Positions 31,933 through 40,406 of a stretch of 46,126 nt of DNA are shown here, one piece after another. The position numbers and the translations under genes were made by a program. The first letter of the stretch is position 1. Each line of letters opens with the position of its first letter. Below the pieces are notes generated by a model, which saw nothing but the letters and a program-made list of their open reading frames with translations, searched no databases and was not told the DNA's origin. Origin of the DNA: Flammeovirgaceae bacterium (lineage in GTDB: Bacteria > Bacteroidota > Bacteroidia > Cytophagales > Cyclobacteriaceae); the NCBI GenBank assembly GCA_023251155.1, contig JAHEZH010000029.1, positions 1 through 46,126 on the forward strand, given 5' to 3'.

Positions 31933-33771
31933 TTGAAATCAATAAAAATAGCCGGTGCTACCGTCAATCAAACTCCGATTGACTGGGACAACAACACCAA
32001 AAACATAGTTGCCGCCATTGAGGCTGCAAGAAAAGAAGCCGTACAGATTCTGTGCTTACCCGAGATGGCCATCACCGGATATGGAAGCGAAGATCTTTTT
32101 CTGAGTTCATGGGTACCCGAGCAGGCGTGGGAAGAACTTCAGAAAATCAAAGCAGCGTGTATCAATATCATTGTCGCAGTGGGGCTTCCTGTTCGCGTTG
32201 GAAACATAACGTACAACGGTGCATGCGTCATCCATAACACCAAAATCATCGGCATCACTTTAAAACAGAATTTAGCACGGGATGGTGTTCACTACGAACC
32301 GCGCTGGTTTGATGCATGGCCGGCCGGAGAAGTAAAAGAGATCAACGTAAACGGAGAACCTATCGCTGTCGGTGATCTGATTTATGAAGCGCATGGTATC
32401 AAATTCGGGTTTGAGATATGTGAAGACGCCTGGAGAATAAATCGCCCCGGATATCGGTTACAGCAACGCGGTGTGGACTTAATCCTAAACCCCAGTGCCA
32501 GTCATTTTGCGCTGGGCAAAAGTGAAGTGCGTGAACAGGTAGTTGTATTGGAGGGAACAGAGAAATTCAATTGTGCTTACCTGTTCGTCAATCTATTGGG
32601 CAACGAAGCAGGCCGTATGATCTATGATGGCGACATCATCATTGCACAGAAAGGGAAACTGCTGGCGGTGAACAACAGGCTGTCGTTCAAAAATTACAAT
32701 TTACTGGCCACCACCGTAGACTTTGACCAACCGGAAAAATCTTCGCTCGTTCCATTCACCGATGGTAAAGAGCGAAACGAAGAGTTTGCTCGTGCAGCTT
32801 CACTTGCCTTATTTGATTACGTCAGAAAAAGCCGGGCCAAAGGTTATGTATTAAGCCTGAGTGGAGGAGCGGACTCTTCACTCTGTGCTGTACTTGTTTC
32901 TGAAATGGTCAGAAGAGCTGCACTGGAGTTAGGCTGGAAAGCATTCTGTGCAGCCGTGCGTATCGACTTCACCACCGATCATCACACAGCGGTATCTCAA
33001 TTGCTGACGTGCGCTTACCAGGGCACACGCAATTCATCCGAAGATACATTTACATCGGCACAAAAGCTGGCCCAATCCATTGGAGCGGAGTTTCATCACT
33101 GGCTGATTGATGAGGAAGTGAAATCGTACACCGGTAAAATTGAAAATGCGCTTGGCCGTTCACTGACGTGGGAGAACGATGACATTGCGTTGCAAAACAT
33201 ACAAGCAAGATCGCGATCACCCATTATCTGGTTATTGGCCAATGTAAAACAAGCTGTATTACTGACCACGTCCAACCGTAGTGAAGGTGACGTTGGTTAT
33301 GCGACCATGGATGGTGACACCAGCGGCAGCCTTGCTCCTATCGCAGGTATCGATAAACCGTTCATTCTTCAATGGCTGAAGTGGGCGGAAACGAATTTGG
33401 GTTATACAGGATTGCACTATGTGAACAGCCTTACTCCCACGGCCGAATTGCGACCGGCCGAACGTACACAGACCGATGAAAAAGACCTGATGCCGTACGC
33501 GATCCTGGTAGAGATCGAAAAGCTGGCTATCCGCGATCGGAAACCTCCGCTAGAAGTGTATCAGGTGCTTGCTCTTCACTATCCGCCTGCGGAGATCAAA
33601 GGATACATCAAAAAGTTCTTCCGCCTGTGGTCAACCAATCAATGGAAACGCGAACGGTTAGCCCCTTCTTTTCACTTCGATGATCTGAATGTAGATCCAC
33701 GCAGCTGGTGCCGCTTTCCCATATTATCAGGAAGCTTTGCAAAAGAACTGGAAGAGTTGGAGTTAGCTTAA
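31933..33771 (+). CDS. nadE: Glutamine-dependent NAD+ synthetase
   Basis: A 612-residue two-domain enzyme starting at TTG (31933). The N-terminal nitrilase-type glutaminase domain has the catalytic triad Glu44 (LCLPEMAITGYG), Lys111 (LKQNLARDGVHYEPRWF) and Cys163 (FEICEDAW). The C-terminal synthetase domain begins near residue 285, with the ATP pyrophosphatase loop YVLSLSGGADSSLCAVL (about 305-321), LLTTSNRSEGDVGYATMDGD, and LTPTAELRPAERTQTDEKDL. It converts deamido-NAD to NAD using glutamine-derived ammonia. It stands as a single gene between rnc and lgt, with a candidate operator upstream. No other NAD-synthesis gene is in the window. Confidence 0.95.
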   Translation: MKSIKIAGATVNQTPIDWDNNTKNIVAAIEAARKEAVQILCLPEMAITGYGSEDLFLSSWVPEQAWEELQKIKAACINIIVAVGLPVRVGNITYNGACVIHNTKIIGITLKQNLARDGVHYEPRWFDAWPAGEVKEINVNGEPIAVGDLIYEAHGIKFGFEICEDAWRINRPGYRLQQRGVDLILNPSASHFALGKSEVREQVVVLEGTEKFNCAYLFVNLLGNEAGRMIYDGDIIIAQKGKLLAVNNRLSFKNYNLLATTVDFDQPEKSSLVPFTDGKERNEEFARAASLALFDYVRKSRAKGYVLSLSGGADSSLCAVLVSEMVRRAALELGWKAFCAAVRIDFTTDHHTAVSQLLTCAYQGTRNSSEDTFTSAQKLAQSIGAEFHHWLIDEEVKSYTGKIENALGRSLTWENDDIALQNIQARSRSPIIWLLANVKQAVLLTTSNRSEGDVGYATMDGDTSGSLAPIAGIDKPFILQWLKWAETNLGYTGLHYVNSLTPTAELRPAERTQTDEKDLMPYAILVEIEKLAIRDRKPPLEVYQVLALHYPPAEIKGYIKKFFRLWSTNQWKRERLAPSFHFDDLNVDPRSWCRFPILSGSFAKELEELELA

Positions 33772-33856
33772 TTTTAAGCATTGGAAATCAAGCAATTGTG
33801 GCCTTAATGTTTCTCAATTTTTCATTTATTCATGCCTGTGCCTGTCGCTCAATTCC

Positions 33857-33864
33857 TATATTTG
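33857..33864 (+). promoter_or_regulatory. -7 element of the lgt promoter
   Basis: TATATTTG is an exact match to TAnnTTTG. Transcription would start near 33869-33871. No clear TTG at -33 was seen. The position supports translation of lgt from the ATG at 33894, not 33876, because the latter would leave a leader of only about six bases. Confidence 0.55.
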
Positions 33865-33893
33865 CGATCAGCTAAATGCTCACTAACAGCCTT

Positions 33894-35030
33894 ATGACAC
33901 TTTCTTATTTGATCTGGAACGGTAGCCCTGAAATTTTCTCGATAGATGCTCTTTCGTTTTCGCTTCGCTGGTACGGACTTCTGTTTGCTTTAGGGTTCCT
34001 TATCAGCCAGCAGATACTGTACTACATGTTTAAAAAGGAAGGCAAGCCGGAAAAAGATGTGGAGACCCTTACGATCTACATGATCATTACCACAATCATC
34101 AGCGCACGATTAGGTCATATTATTTTCTACCAGCCGGAAATGATCTGGCAGGATCCATTGGGCATTTTCCTTCCCTTTCAATTCTCTCCCACTTTCCGTT
34201 TCACGGGCCTTCAGGGCTTGGCAAGTCACGGAGCTGCTTTTGGGATTTTGTTTGCCCTATGGCTGTACAGCCGCAAGAAAAAGCCGGGGCAAAATTATAT
34301 GCAAACCCTTGATCGCATCGTCATTCTGGTAGCACTTACCGGGGCGCTCATTCGTATGGGTAATTTTTTCAATTCGGAGATCATTGGTAAACCAACGGAT
34401 TCACCGATGGGTGTAGTATTTATCAACCGTGTATCTGAAGCGATCATGGACAAGGATTCAAAAAACAATCCGGTTGAAAGCATCTCCATCATCAAGGATA
34501 AAGATTTACCGGAAGGACCTAACGGAAGAGTTCCTATTCTCATCTACCTGTTCTTCAAACCCAATACTTCCATCGAACAGGTGAAAGGGTACCTGAATTC
34601 AACGGTAAAAAATTACCTGTCGCATTCTGCTTTTTCTGAATTTGTTCAACAATCTCCTATGGATGCATTGAAGTACCATACGGTTGAAGAAAAGCCTGGA
34701 GTATATGTAGCCAAGATCAGTACGATAGGTATTGCCCGCCACCCGGCACAATTATACGAGTCCATTTCCTGCGTAGCGTTGTTTGCCTTTCTTTTCTGGT
34801 ACTGGTCGCGATACAAAGAGAAACTACCGGAAGGTAGAATCTTCGGGCTCTTCATGATTATCCTTTGGAGTTTGCGTTTTGCGTACGAATTCCTCAAAGA
34901 ACCACAGGAAGCATTTGAAACGACCCTTCCGTTGTTTATGGGACAGATTCTGAGTATTCCATTAGTGATCGTTGGGATAATTGTTCTGATGCGTTCTTAT
35001 CGCGAGCCAACAACTCAATTACCTTCTTAA
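33894..35030 (+). CDS. lgt: Prolipoprotein diacylglyceryl transferase (long Bacteroidota form)
   Basis: A 378-residue inner-membrane enzyme with about seven membrane helices. Lgt motifs are FSLRWYGLLFALGF (about 22-35), GLQGLASHGAAFG with the conserved HGA (112-114), the signature ALIRMGNFFNSEIIG (151-165), and ARHPAQLYES (281-290). The family transfers diacylglycerol from phosphatidylglycerol to the lipobox cysteine of prolipoproteins. It is about 90-100 residues longer than the classical enzyme because of a hydrophilic insert (about 178-280) between the signature and HPAQLYE. The start at 33894 (MTLSYLIWNGSPEIF) is chosen over 33876 from promoter placement and family similarity. It is followed 30 bases later by an outer-membrane barrel gene. 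Confidence 0.93.
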   Translation: MTLSYLIWNGSPEIFSIDALSFSLRWYGLLFALGFLISQQILYYMFKKEGKPEKDVETLTIYMIITTIISARLGHIIFYQPEMIWQDPLGIFLPFQFSPTFRFTGLQGLASHGAAFGILFALWLYSRKKKPGQNYMQTLDRIVILVALTGALIRMGNFFNSEIIGKPTDSPMGVVFINRVSEAIMDKDSKNNPVESISIIKDKDLPEGPNGRVPILIYLFFKPNTSIEQVKGYLNSTVKNYLSHSAFSEFVQQSPMDALKYHTVEEKPGVYVAKISTIGIARHPAQLYESISCVALFAFLFWYWSRYKEKLPEGRIFGLFMIILWSLRFAYEFLKEPQEAFETTLPLFMGQILSIPLVIVGIIVLMRSYREPTTQLPS

Positions 35031-35060
35031 ACCTTTTGCCACTACCGGCATCCAATCCGC

Positions 35061-36548
35061 ATGGACCGTCCTGATCATTTACTATCAAGGCTGCACATGG
35101 GGAAGGTATTGGGATTTTTTATATTCATTGTCAGCCTGTTCGCTACAACACATGGTTTTGCTTTAAAGCTATCGGCGGGCGATACGGTGATTGTTGGATT
35201 GGATACAACCGATCAGCGGGTACTCACCCTCAATCGCGTATTGATTATTGGAAATAAAATAACCCGTGATCAGATCATACTCCGGGAGCTGACAATGAAG
35301 CCAGGCGATACCATCACCGCCAAGCACCTTCAGGCTACCCTGCAGAGAGACCGAAACAAGATTTATAATCTCCGCTTATTCAATACGGTGTCCATCCGTT
35401 TGCTTCAGTTGTCCAATACTACTATCGATTTTCTGATTGAAGTGGATGAGCGATGGTACACCTTTCCAATTCCTATTTTCGAACTGTCCGATCGCAACTT
35501 CAATGAATGGTGGCAAAACTACCACCATGACTTCAGCAGAGTAAACTATGGACTGCGATTATACCAATACAATTTCCGTGGGCGTAATGAAACATTGCGT
35601 CTTACTGCCCAGTTTGGGTTCACCCGGAAATTTGATCTTACCTATCGCATTCCCTACATCGACAAGAAACAAAAACAGGGGTTATCTTTTTCTTTTGATT
35701 ATTCAGAACCTAAAAATCTTGCCTATTTCACCGAAGACCATAAGCTGCTTTATCTGGAAGGGAGAAAGACATTAAAAAAAACAATCGGAGGATCTTTGTC
35801 GTACACCTATCGTAAATCATTCTATTCCACACATGCCTTTAACTTGGAGTATGAAAAAAGCAGTGTAGCGGACACCATTGCCTTTCGCAATCCGAATTTT
35901 TATTTCAACGGAGAAACCCAACAACGCATCGCTTCCATTTCCTATTCCTTCAATTCTGATCATCGAGATGTACAAGCCTATCCGCTCAACGGGCACCGGC
36001 TTACTGCATTTGTTGAAAAAACGTTTGGAATGTTTGGAAGCAATGTAAATCAGTTGGCTGCCAATGTTACCTATTCATTCTACAAAGAGATTGCAAATAA
36101 ACTTTATCTGTCCAATTTTTCATCCTTACTGTTGAGCGGGCCAAATAACCAGCCCTATTCGCTTTACAGTGCGCTGGGTTACCGGCAACAATTCATCAGA
36201 GGATATGAAATCTATGTGATTGAAGGTCCGAATTTCTTCATGAATAAAACCACACTCAAGCGAAGAGTTTTTTCAAGAGCATGGCATCTCGACTTCATGC
36301 CCATATCACAGTTCCGGTATCTGCCCATCGCGATTTACCTGAAAGGATATCTGGATGCCGGCTATGTTCAGAATTATCATCGCTATGAAGAAGAGAAAAT
36401 CAACACGCGCCTATCCGATAAGATGTTGGCAGGAACCGGGTTAGGTGTAGACATCGTTATGCTTTACGATAACGTACTGCGGGTAGAATACACGTTCAAC
36501 AGAGAAGGTGTAAGTGGGTTCTTCTTTAATATCAAGAAGGAATTTTAA
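35061..36548 (+). CDS. BamA/TamA-like outer-membrane protein with POTRA domain
   Basis: A 495-residue protein. A signal peptide is visible; the ATG at 35097 (MGKVLGFFIFIVSLFATTHG) gives the cleaner one, while the ATG at 35061 adds 12 residues. A single POTRA-like domain (about 53-135; RVLIIGNKITRDQIILREL, LQRDRNKIYNLRLFNTVSI, FLIEVDERWYTFP) precedes a beta-barrel rich in alternating aromatic strands, ending in FFFNIKKEF with the C-terminal aromatic residue recognised by the BAM machinery. With one POTRA it is shorter than BamA and is probably an accessory assembly or transport barrel. It follows lgt by 30 bases and converges with the MORN protein at a 5-base gap. Confidence 0.8.
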   Translation: MDRPDHLLSRLHMGKVLGFFIFIVSLFATTHGFALKLSAGDTVIVGLDTTDQRVLTLNRVLIIGNKITRDQIILRELTMKPGDTITAKHLQATLQRDRNKIYNLRLFNTVSIRLLQLSNTTIDFLIEVDERWYTFPIPIFELSDRNFNEWWQNYHHDFSRVNYGLRLYQYNFRGRNETLRLTAQFGFTRKFDLTYRIPYIDKKQKQGLSFSFDYSEPKNLAYFTEDHKLLYLEGRKTLKKTIGGSLSYTYRKSFYSTHAFNLEYEKSSVADTIAFRNPNFYFNGETQQRIASISYSFNSDHRDVQAYPLNGHRLTAFVEKTFGMFGSNVNQLAANVTYSFYKEIANKLYLSNFSSLLLSGPNNQPYSLYSALGYRQQFIRGYEIYVIEGPNFFMNKTTLKRRVFSRAWHLDFMPISQFRYLPIAIYLKGYLDAGYVQNYHRYEEEKINTRLSDKMLAGTGLGVDIVMLYDNVLRVEYTFNREGVSGFFFNIKKEF

Positions 36549-36553
36549 GTAAA

Positions 36554-37186
36554 CTATTCGGTCGGATACTTCCATACTTTCCGGTTTCCCTTCTTATCAT
36601 ATTTGTACCACGTACCCGTTCGCTTTCCATTCAGGTAAGCTCCGGAGTAGCTGAGCGTCCCACTTTCATCATAAAATTTCCATTCGCCATCTTCCGAGCC
36701 CTGATGGTATCGCCCTTCCTGTATCCGTAATCCCTCTTCACTATAAACCCAGGTCGCTCCTTCCGGTTGCCCATCGATATAATTTACTGATCGGTATATC
36801 TTTCCGTTTTCATGGAAGAATTTCCATTCACCCTGGTAGCGACCTTGCTCATACACTCCTTTCTTTTCTATCGCTCCATTTTTATAAAAGTAGATCGCCG
36901 AGTCGGTAAGCAAACCATCCGTCCAATGTTCCACTCCTTGCCGGGCACCGTTGGGAAAAAAATACTCCACGGTACCTTGCAGCTTTCCGTTACTATAGTT
37001 TTCAATCGAGTTAATTGTTCCATCCGGATAGAAGTAAGTCCATTTCCCTGTCTTTGCCGCGGCGGATTTTTCACCTTTTGCTTTGACCGATTGATCCGCA
37101 TAATACTCCGTAATCTGTTCCTGCGCGAGTACCCCACGAATGATCACCAGAAAAAATAGACCATATAAAATTATACTCCGTACCAT
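36554..37186 (-). CDS. Secreted MORN/YwqK-like repeat protein
   Basis: A 210-residue protein with a signal peptide (about 1-21, ending RGVLAQ). The rest is seven or eight beta-hairpin repeats of about 22 residues of the form G-x-W-x-Y/F-x3-G-x-I, for example GKWTYFYPDGTINSIENYS, GEWKFFHENGKIYRSVNYI, GEWKFYDESGTLSYSGAYL and GTWYKYDKKGNRK. Such repeats are labelled MORN or YwqK antitoxin-like; the antitoxin name comes from one Bacillus system, and no toxin gene is adjacent, so a toxin-antitoxin role is not supported. An envelope location is inferred from the signal peptide. Its function is unknown. Confidence 0.8.
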   Translation of the reverse strand: MVRSIILYGLFFLVIIRGVLAQEQITEYYADQSVKAKGEKSAAAKTGKWTYFYPDGTINSIENYSNGKLQGTVEYFFPNGARQGVEHWTDGLLTDSAIYFYKNGAIEKKGVYEQGRYQGEWKFFHENGKIYRSVNYIDGQPEGATWVYSEEGLRIQEGRYHQGSEDGEWKFYDESGTLSYSGAYLNGKRTGTWYKYDKKGNRKVWKYPTE

Positions 37187-37227
37187 TTAATTATGTATCT
37201 TCATTTTAAACCTCAATATACCTAAAC

Positions 37228-38061
37228 TTGAATTTAAAATGCCTCATCGTTTTAAGCAGCTTTTGCTTTTCAACCGCGTATAGCCAGAGTGTGAATACAC
37301 TCATGGGCGCACGAGCTACCGGACTCGCCTACGCCTGTTCCAGCACAGCCGATGAGTGGTCATTACTGAATAATGTTGGAGGCCTGGCACAAATAAAAAA
37401 GCTGTCTACTGCTTTCGCCTATGAAATAAGTGCTGCACTACCCGGAGCAAATCGCATTGCAGCGGTCATCAATGCACCGGTCAAAAACATCGGTACCGCA
37501 GGTGTCGGGTTCTTTCGCTTTGGTGATGACTTGTATCACGAACACGTTATCAGCAGTGGATTCAGCAATCAAATCGGTATCACTTCACTTGGCATCAGAG
37601 TCAATTACATTCAATACCGCGCTCAGGGATTTGGTACCAAAAGTGCGTGGAGTATCCACTTTGGCGGAATCACTCAGCTCACATCAAAGCTCATTGTGGG
37701 TGCGTACATCACTAACCTTAACCAGCCCAGAATATCTCAGCAGGATCATGAACGGGTGCCCGCTTCACTGACAGCCGGTATTGGGTTCAGACCTACCGAT
37801 AAAGTAGTACTGCTGGCAGAGGTAAGGAAACAACTGGAGCAGGATGCCACCCTAAAAGGCGCACTGGAATATACTCTTCATAAAAAAGTATTCTTCCGTA
37901 CGGGGTTCAGTCTTCAGCCCTACGCTGGGTTCTTTGGCCTGGGCTTCCTTGTCAAGCAACTTAAAATAGACCAGGGACTGCAATACAATCATGTCATTGG
38001 ATTAATCCATCAGGCTTCTGCCATTTATCTGATCAATAAACGAAAGAAGAGTGAGCGCTAA
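37228..38061 (+). CDS. PorV/PorQ-like outer-membrane beta-barrel protein
   Basis: A 277-residue protein starting at TTG (37228), with a signal peptide (about 1-19, ending AYSQ). The mature start NTLMGARATGLAYACSSTADEWSLLNNVGGLAQ resembles the plug-like opening of the PorV/PorQ/FadL-type barrels (G-A-R-A-x-G-x-A ... D-x-W-S-x-x-x-N-x-G-G-L-A); the rest is alternating beta strands. PorV and PorQ act as shuttles or accessories for T9SS cargo. The protein is shorter than PorV (about 390) and PorQ (about 340), so a direct T9SS role is only inferred. Its last 11 bases overlap the next gene, a HhH-barrel protein, indicating coupled expression. Confidence 0.6.
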   Translation: MNLKCLIVLSSFCFSTAYSQSVNTLMGARATGLAYACSSTADEWSLLNNVGGLAQIKKLSTAFAYEISAALPGANRIAAVINAPVKNIGTAGVGFFRFGDDLYHEHVISSGFSNQIGITSLGIRVNYIQYRAQGFGTKSAWSIHFGGITQLTSKLIVGAYITNLNQPRISQQDHERVPASLTAGIGFRPTDKVVLLAEVRKQLEQDATLKGALEYTLHKKVFFRTGFSLQPYAGFFGLGFLVKQLKIDQGLQYNHVIGLIHQASAIYLINKRKKSER

Positions 38062-40123
38062 GTATGGATTAGTGTGGTGCCTCCTCCTCCCGTTCCTCTC
38101 AGGCTCCTTCCTTCACGCGCAGGAGTATCCGCGCAAAGAGTACTCCATGGAACGGCTGGCCGACGAACTCTTTCCCATACAGGATATTGATTTAAATTAT
38201 GAAGAACTGTATGAGAACATCGCGCAGATGCTGGGCAATCCGCTTGATCTGAATAAGGCAACTACCGAAGAACTCCGTTCTCTTTTCATTTTACAAGAAA
38301 ATCAGGTAGAGGAAATCATTCGTTACCGTGAAGAAAATGGTCCCTATCTATCCGTTTATGAACTTCAAAGTCTTTACACGCTTGATCTGAATACGATTTA
38401 CAAGCTGATGCCTTTTGTACAGGTACATGACCCTGCCGACCAGATCAACGCTTCGTTACTCCATCGCATTTTGTCTGAAAAGAATAATTACTTCATCACC
38501 CGTTATGAGCGCACGCTGGAAGATCGTAAAGGATATTTATCTACTACCGACTCCGTCTCACGCTATGCCGGCTCGCCCGATAAATTATATGCACGCTTTC
38601 GAGTGAACCGAACAGGCGATTTCAGTTTCGGGTTCACCATGGAAAAAGATGCAGGCGAAACCATTGCTTTCGATCCATCACGAAAAAAAACAGGCTTCGA
38701 TTATTATTCCTTTCATGGACAACTTCAGAACAAAGGAAGAATAAGGAATGTAATCGCCGGAGATTTCCAGGCGCAATTCGGGCAGGGTCTTATTCTTGGT
38801 GGAGGCTTCGGCATGGGTAAAGGATCGGAGACCATCATCACGATGCGAAGAAGTAATCTTGGGTTTACTCCTTATACTTCATTAAATGAATTTGGATTCT
38901 TTCGTGGTGTCGCCATCTCCTGTCGGGTTACCCCTTCATTGTTCATTCATAGCTTTGGTTCGCACCTCTACCGAGATGCCAGCCTTTCCTCTGATACTAC
39001 TTCCAATGCGACCTTCTTTTTCTCTTCCTCCCTGATCACTACCGGTTTTCACCGCACCCCCACTGAAATCGCCAGGCGCAAACAACTGCGTGAAAACAAC
39101 TATGGTGCTGTCCTCCAATTCAGAAAACGTTCGCTCGATGCGGGCGTCATTGTTCATCAAACGTTATTCAACCTGCCTGTTTATCCTGCTCCACGGCTTT
39201 ACAATCAATATTCATTCTCGGGAGATAAAAACACCAATGCAGGCATCTATCTTAACTACACCTTCGCCAACGTGACCTTCTTTAGTGAAGCAGCTCACAC
39301 GATCAGGAAAGGGAAAGCGGTTGTAGCCGGTGTGCTTGGAAGCCTCACCCCTAAATTGGATGTATCCTTACTTTATCGGAAGTACGATCGCGATTTTCAA
39401 AGTGTATACAGTAATGCCGTAGCTGAAAATACCCTTACGCAAAACGAATCCGGAATGTACTGGGGATGGAAGTACCAGTTTACTAAAGCGTATTCATTAT
39501 CAGGTTATGTTGATTTGTTTCGGTTTCCCTGGCTACGCTTTCGCGGATACGCACCTTCCAACGGAAGTGAATGGCTGCTGCGATTTAATTATCAGCCCTC
39601 TAAGACGGTTTCCATTTTTCTACAGGCCCGTGAAGAAAATAAAATCCGAAACCTGAGCAATGAAACCACGATCTATCAGACAGCGATTGGCCGCAAGAGA
39701 AACTATTGGATCAATCTGGATTATGCTGCAGATGGCCGATGGAGTTTTAAAACACGGGCACAGTTCAGCACGTATCATCTTGCGTCAACCACCAAAGGAT
39801 TCGCTATTATGCAAGACGTGAATCTGAATCTTGGAAAGTTTTCTGTCACTACCCGCTATGCCCTGTTTGATACCGATGACGATGACAACCGGCAATATGT
39901 CTATGAAAATGATGTATGGCTGGCCTTCTCCTTCCCGGCTTACTACGGGGTAGGTACACGAACCTATATCCTGTTGCAATACCCGCTCACGCGAAAGATC
40001 GACCTGTGGCTACGCTGGGCGCATACCCGATACACTGATCGCGATACGATCGGCTCAGGCAGCGAATGGATTAATGGAAATACCAGAAATGATCTTAAAT
40101 TTCAGGCGCGTATAAGGTTTTAA
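38051..40123 (+). CDS. Helix-hairpin-helix domain fused to outer-membrane beta-barrel
   Basis: A 690-residue protein with a signal peptide (about 1-23, ending SFLHAQ); the start is GTG at 38051, with a GTG at 38072 as alternative. After a short helical stretch (30-60) comes a ComEA-like double helix-hairpin-helix region (about 62-125; GNPLDLNKATTEELRSLFIL, VEEIIRYREENGPYLSVYEL, LDLNTIYKLMPFV), normally a sequence-independent DNA-binding fold. Residues 140-690 look like a large outer-membrane barrel with many aromatic-rich strands, ending LKFQARIRF. HhH at the periplasmic face of a barrel suggests nucleic-acid handling or simply protein contact. It overlaps the PorV/Q-like gene by 11 bases. 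The domain combination is clear; the role is unknown. Confidence 0.75.
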   Translation: MSAKYGLVWCLLLPFLSGSFLHAQEYPRKEYSMERLADELFPIQDIDLNYEELYENIAQMLGNPLDLNKATTEELRSLFILQENQVEEIIRYREENGPYLSVYELQSLYTLDLNTIYKLMPFVQVHDPADQINASLLHRILSEKNNYFITRYERTLEDRKGYLSTTDSVSRYAGSPDKLYARFRVNRTGDFSFGFTMEKDAGETIAFDPSRKKTGFDYYSFHGQLQNKGRIRNVIAGDFQAQFGQGLILGGGFGMGKGSETIITMRRSNLGFTPYTSLNEFGFFRGVAISCRVTPSLFIHSFGSHLYRDASLSSDTTSNATFFFSSSLITTGFHRTPTEIARRKQLRENNYGAVLQFRKRSLDAGVIVHQTLFNLPVYPAPRLYNQYSFSGDKNTNAGIYLNYTFANVTFFSEAAHTIRKGKAVVAGVLGSLTPKLDVSLLYRKYDRDFQSVYSNAVAENTLTQNESGMYWGWKYQFTKAYSLSGYVDLFRFPWLRFRGYAPSNGSEWLLRFNYQPSKTVSIFLQAREENKIRNLSNETTIYQTAIGRKRNYWINLDYAADGRWSFKTRAQFSTYHLASTTKGFAIMQDVNLNLGKFSVTTRYALFDTDDDDNRQYVYENDVWLAFSFPAYYGVGTRTYILLQYPLTRKIDLWLRWAHTRYTDRDTIGSGSEWINGNTRNDLKFQARIRF

Positions 40124-40182
40124 ATTCAACTGCCTTACTCCGTTATCAGGCCCGGTCACCGATCTTCCATCCAAACTCAATT

Positions 40183-40287
40183 ATGCACGCTGTTAAACTC
40201 ATTACACCTGGCCTTCTCATCACGATGGGGCTGGGGCTGGTCGCTTTCATGATCATCTACCATTTTATGTTCAAAAAGAAGCGTTAA
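40183..40287 (+). CDS. Possible 34-residue single-pass membrane peptide
   Basis: The reading frame codes for 34 residues, with MHAVKLITPGLLI at the start, one hydrophobic helix (about 6-28, rich in Leu, Ile, Met and Gly) and the basic end FMFKKKR. This gives a positive-inside anchor. It lies alone in a 283-base gap on the same strand as its neighbours, 59 bases after the HhH-barrel gene. No ribosome-binding motif is evident, which is usual for Bacteroidota. The composition is typical of real small membrane proteins, but its length makes chance possible. Confidence 0.4.
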   Translation: MHAVKLITPGLLITMGLGLVAFMIIYHFMFKKKR

Positions 40288-40356
40288 CCGGTCCGGCTTA
40301 ACCCGTGTTTAGGAAAACTTACCGCTTTTCATGTAATATTATCGATCAATAAGTAC

Positions 40357-40388
40357 TTGATTTATTGGGGTTTTGCACCTTAGCTTTG
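40357..40388 (+). promoter_or_regulatory. Promoter of the GIN-domain gene
   Basis: TTG at 40357-40359 (-33) and TAGCTTTG at 40381-40388 (exact -7 match) are 21 bases apart. The start site would lie about 12-14 bases before the ATG at 40407. It is the best promoter seen in the window, by sequence and position. Confidence 0.6.
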
Positions 40389-40406
40389 TTTAAATACTAA
40401 AGCCAC

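Noticed and set aside
36554-37186. Toxin-antitoxin system from the YwqK-type label
   Set aside because: The protein is secreted, only repeats are visible and no toxin gene is adjacent.
38058-38261. Open frames on the opposite strand of several genes, for example here
   Set aside because: They are shadows of genes with clear domains and have no recognisable motifs of their own.
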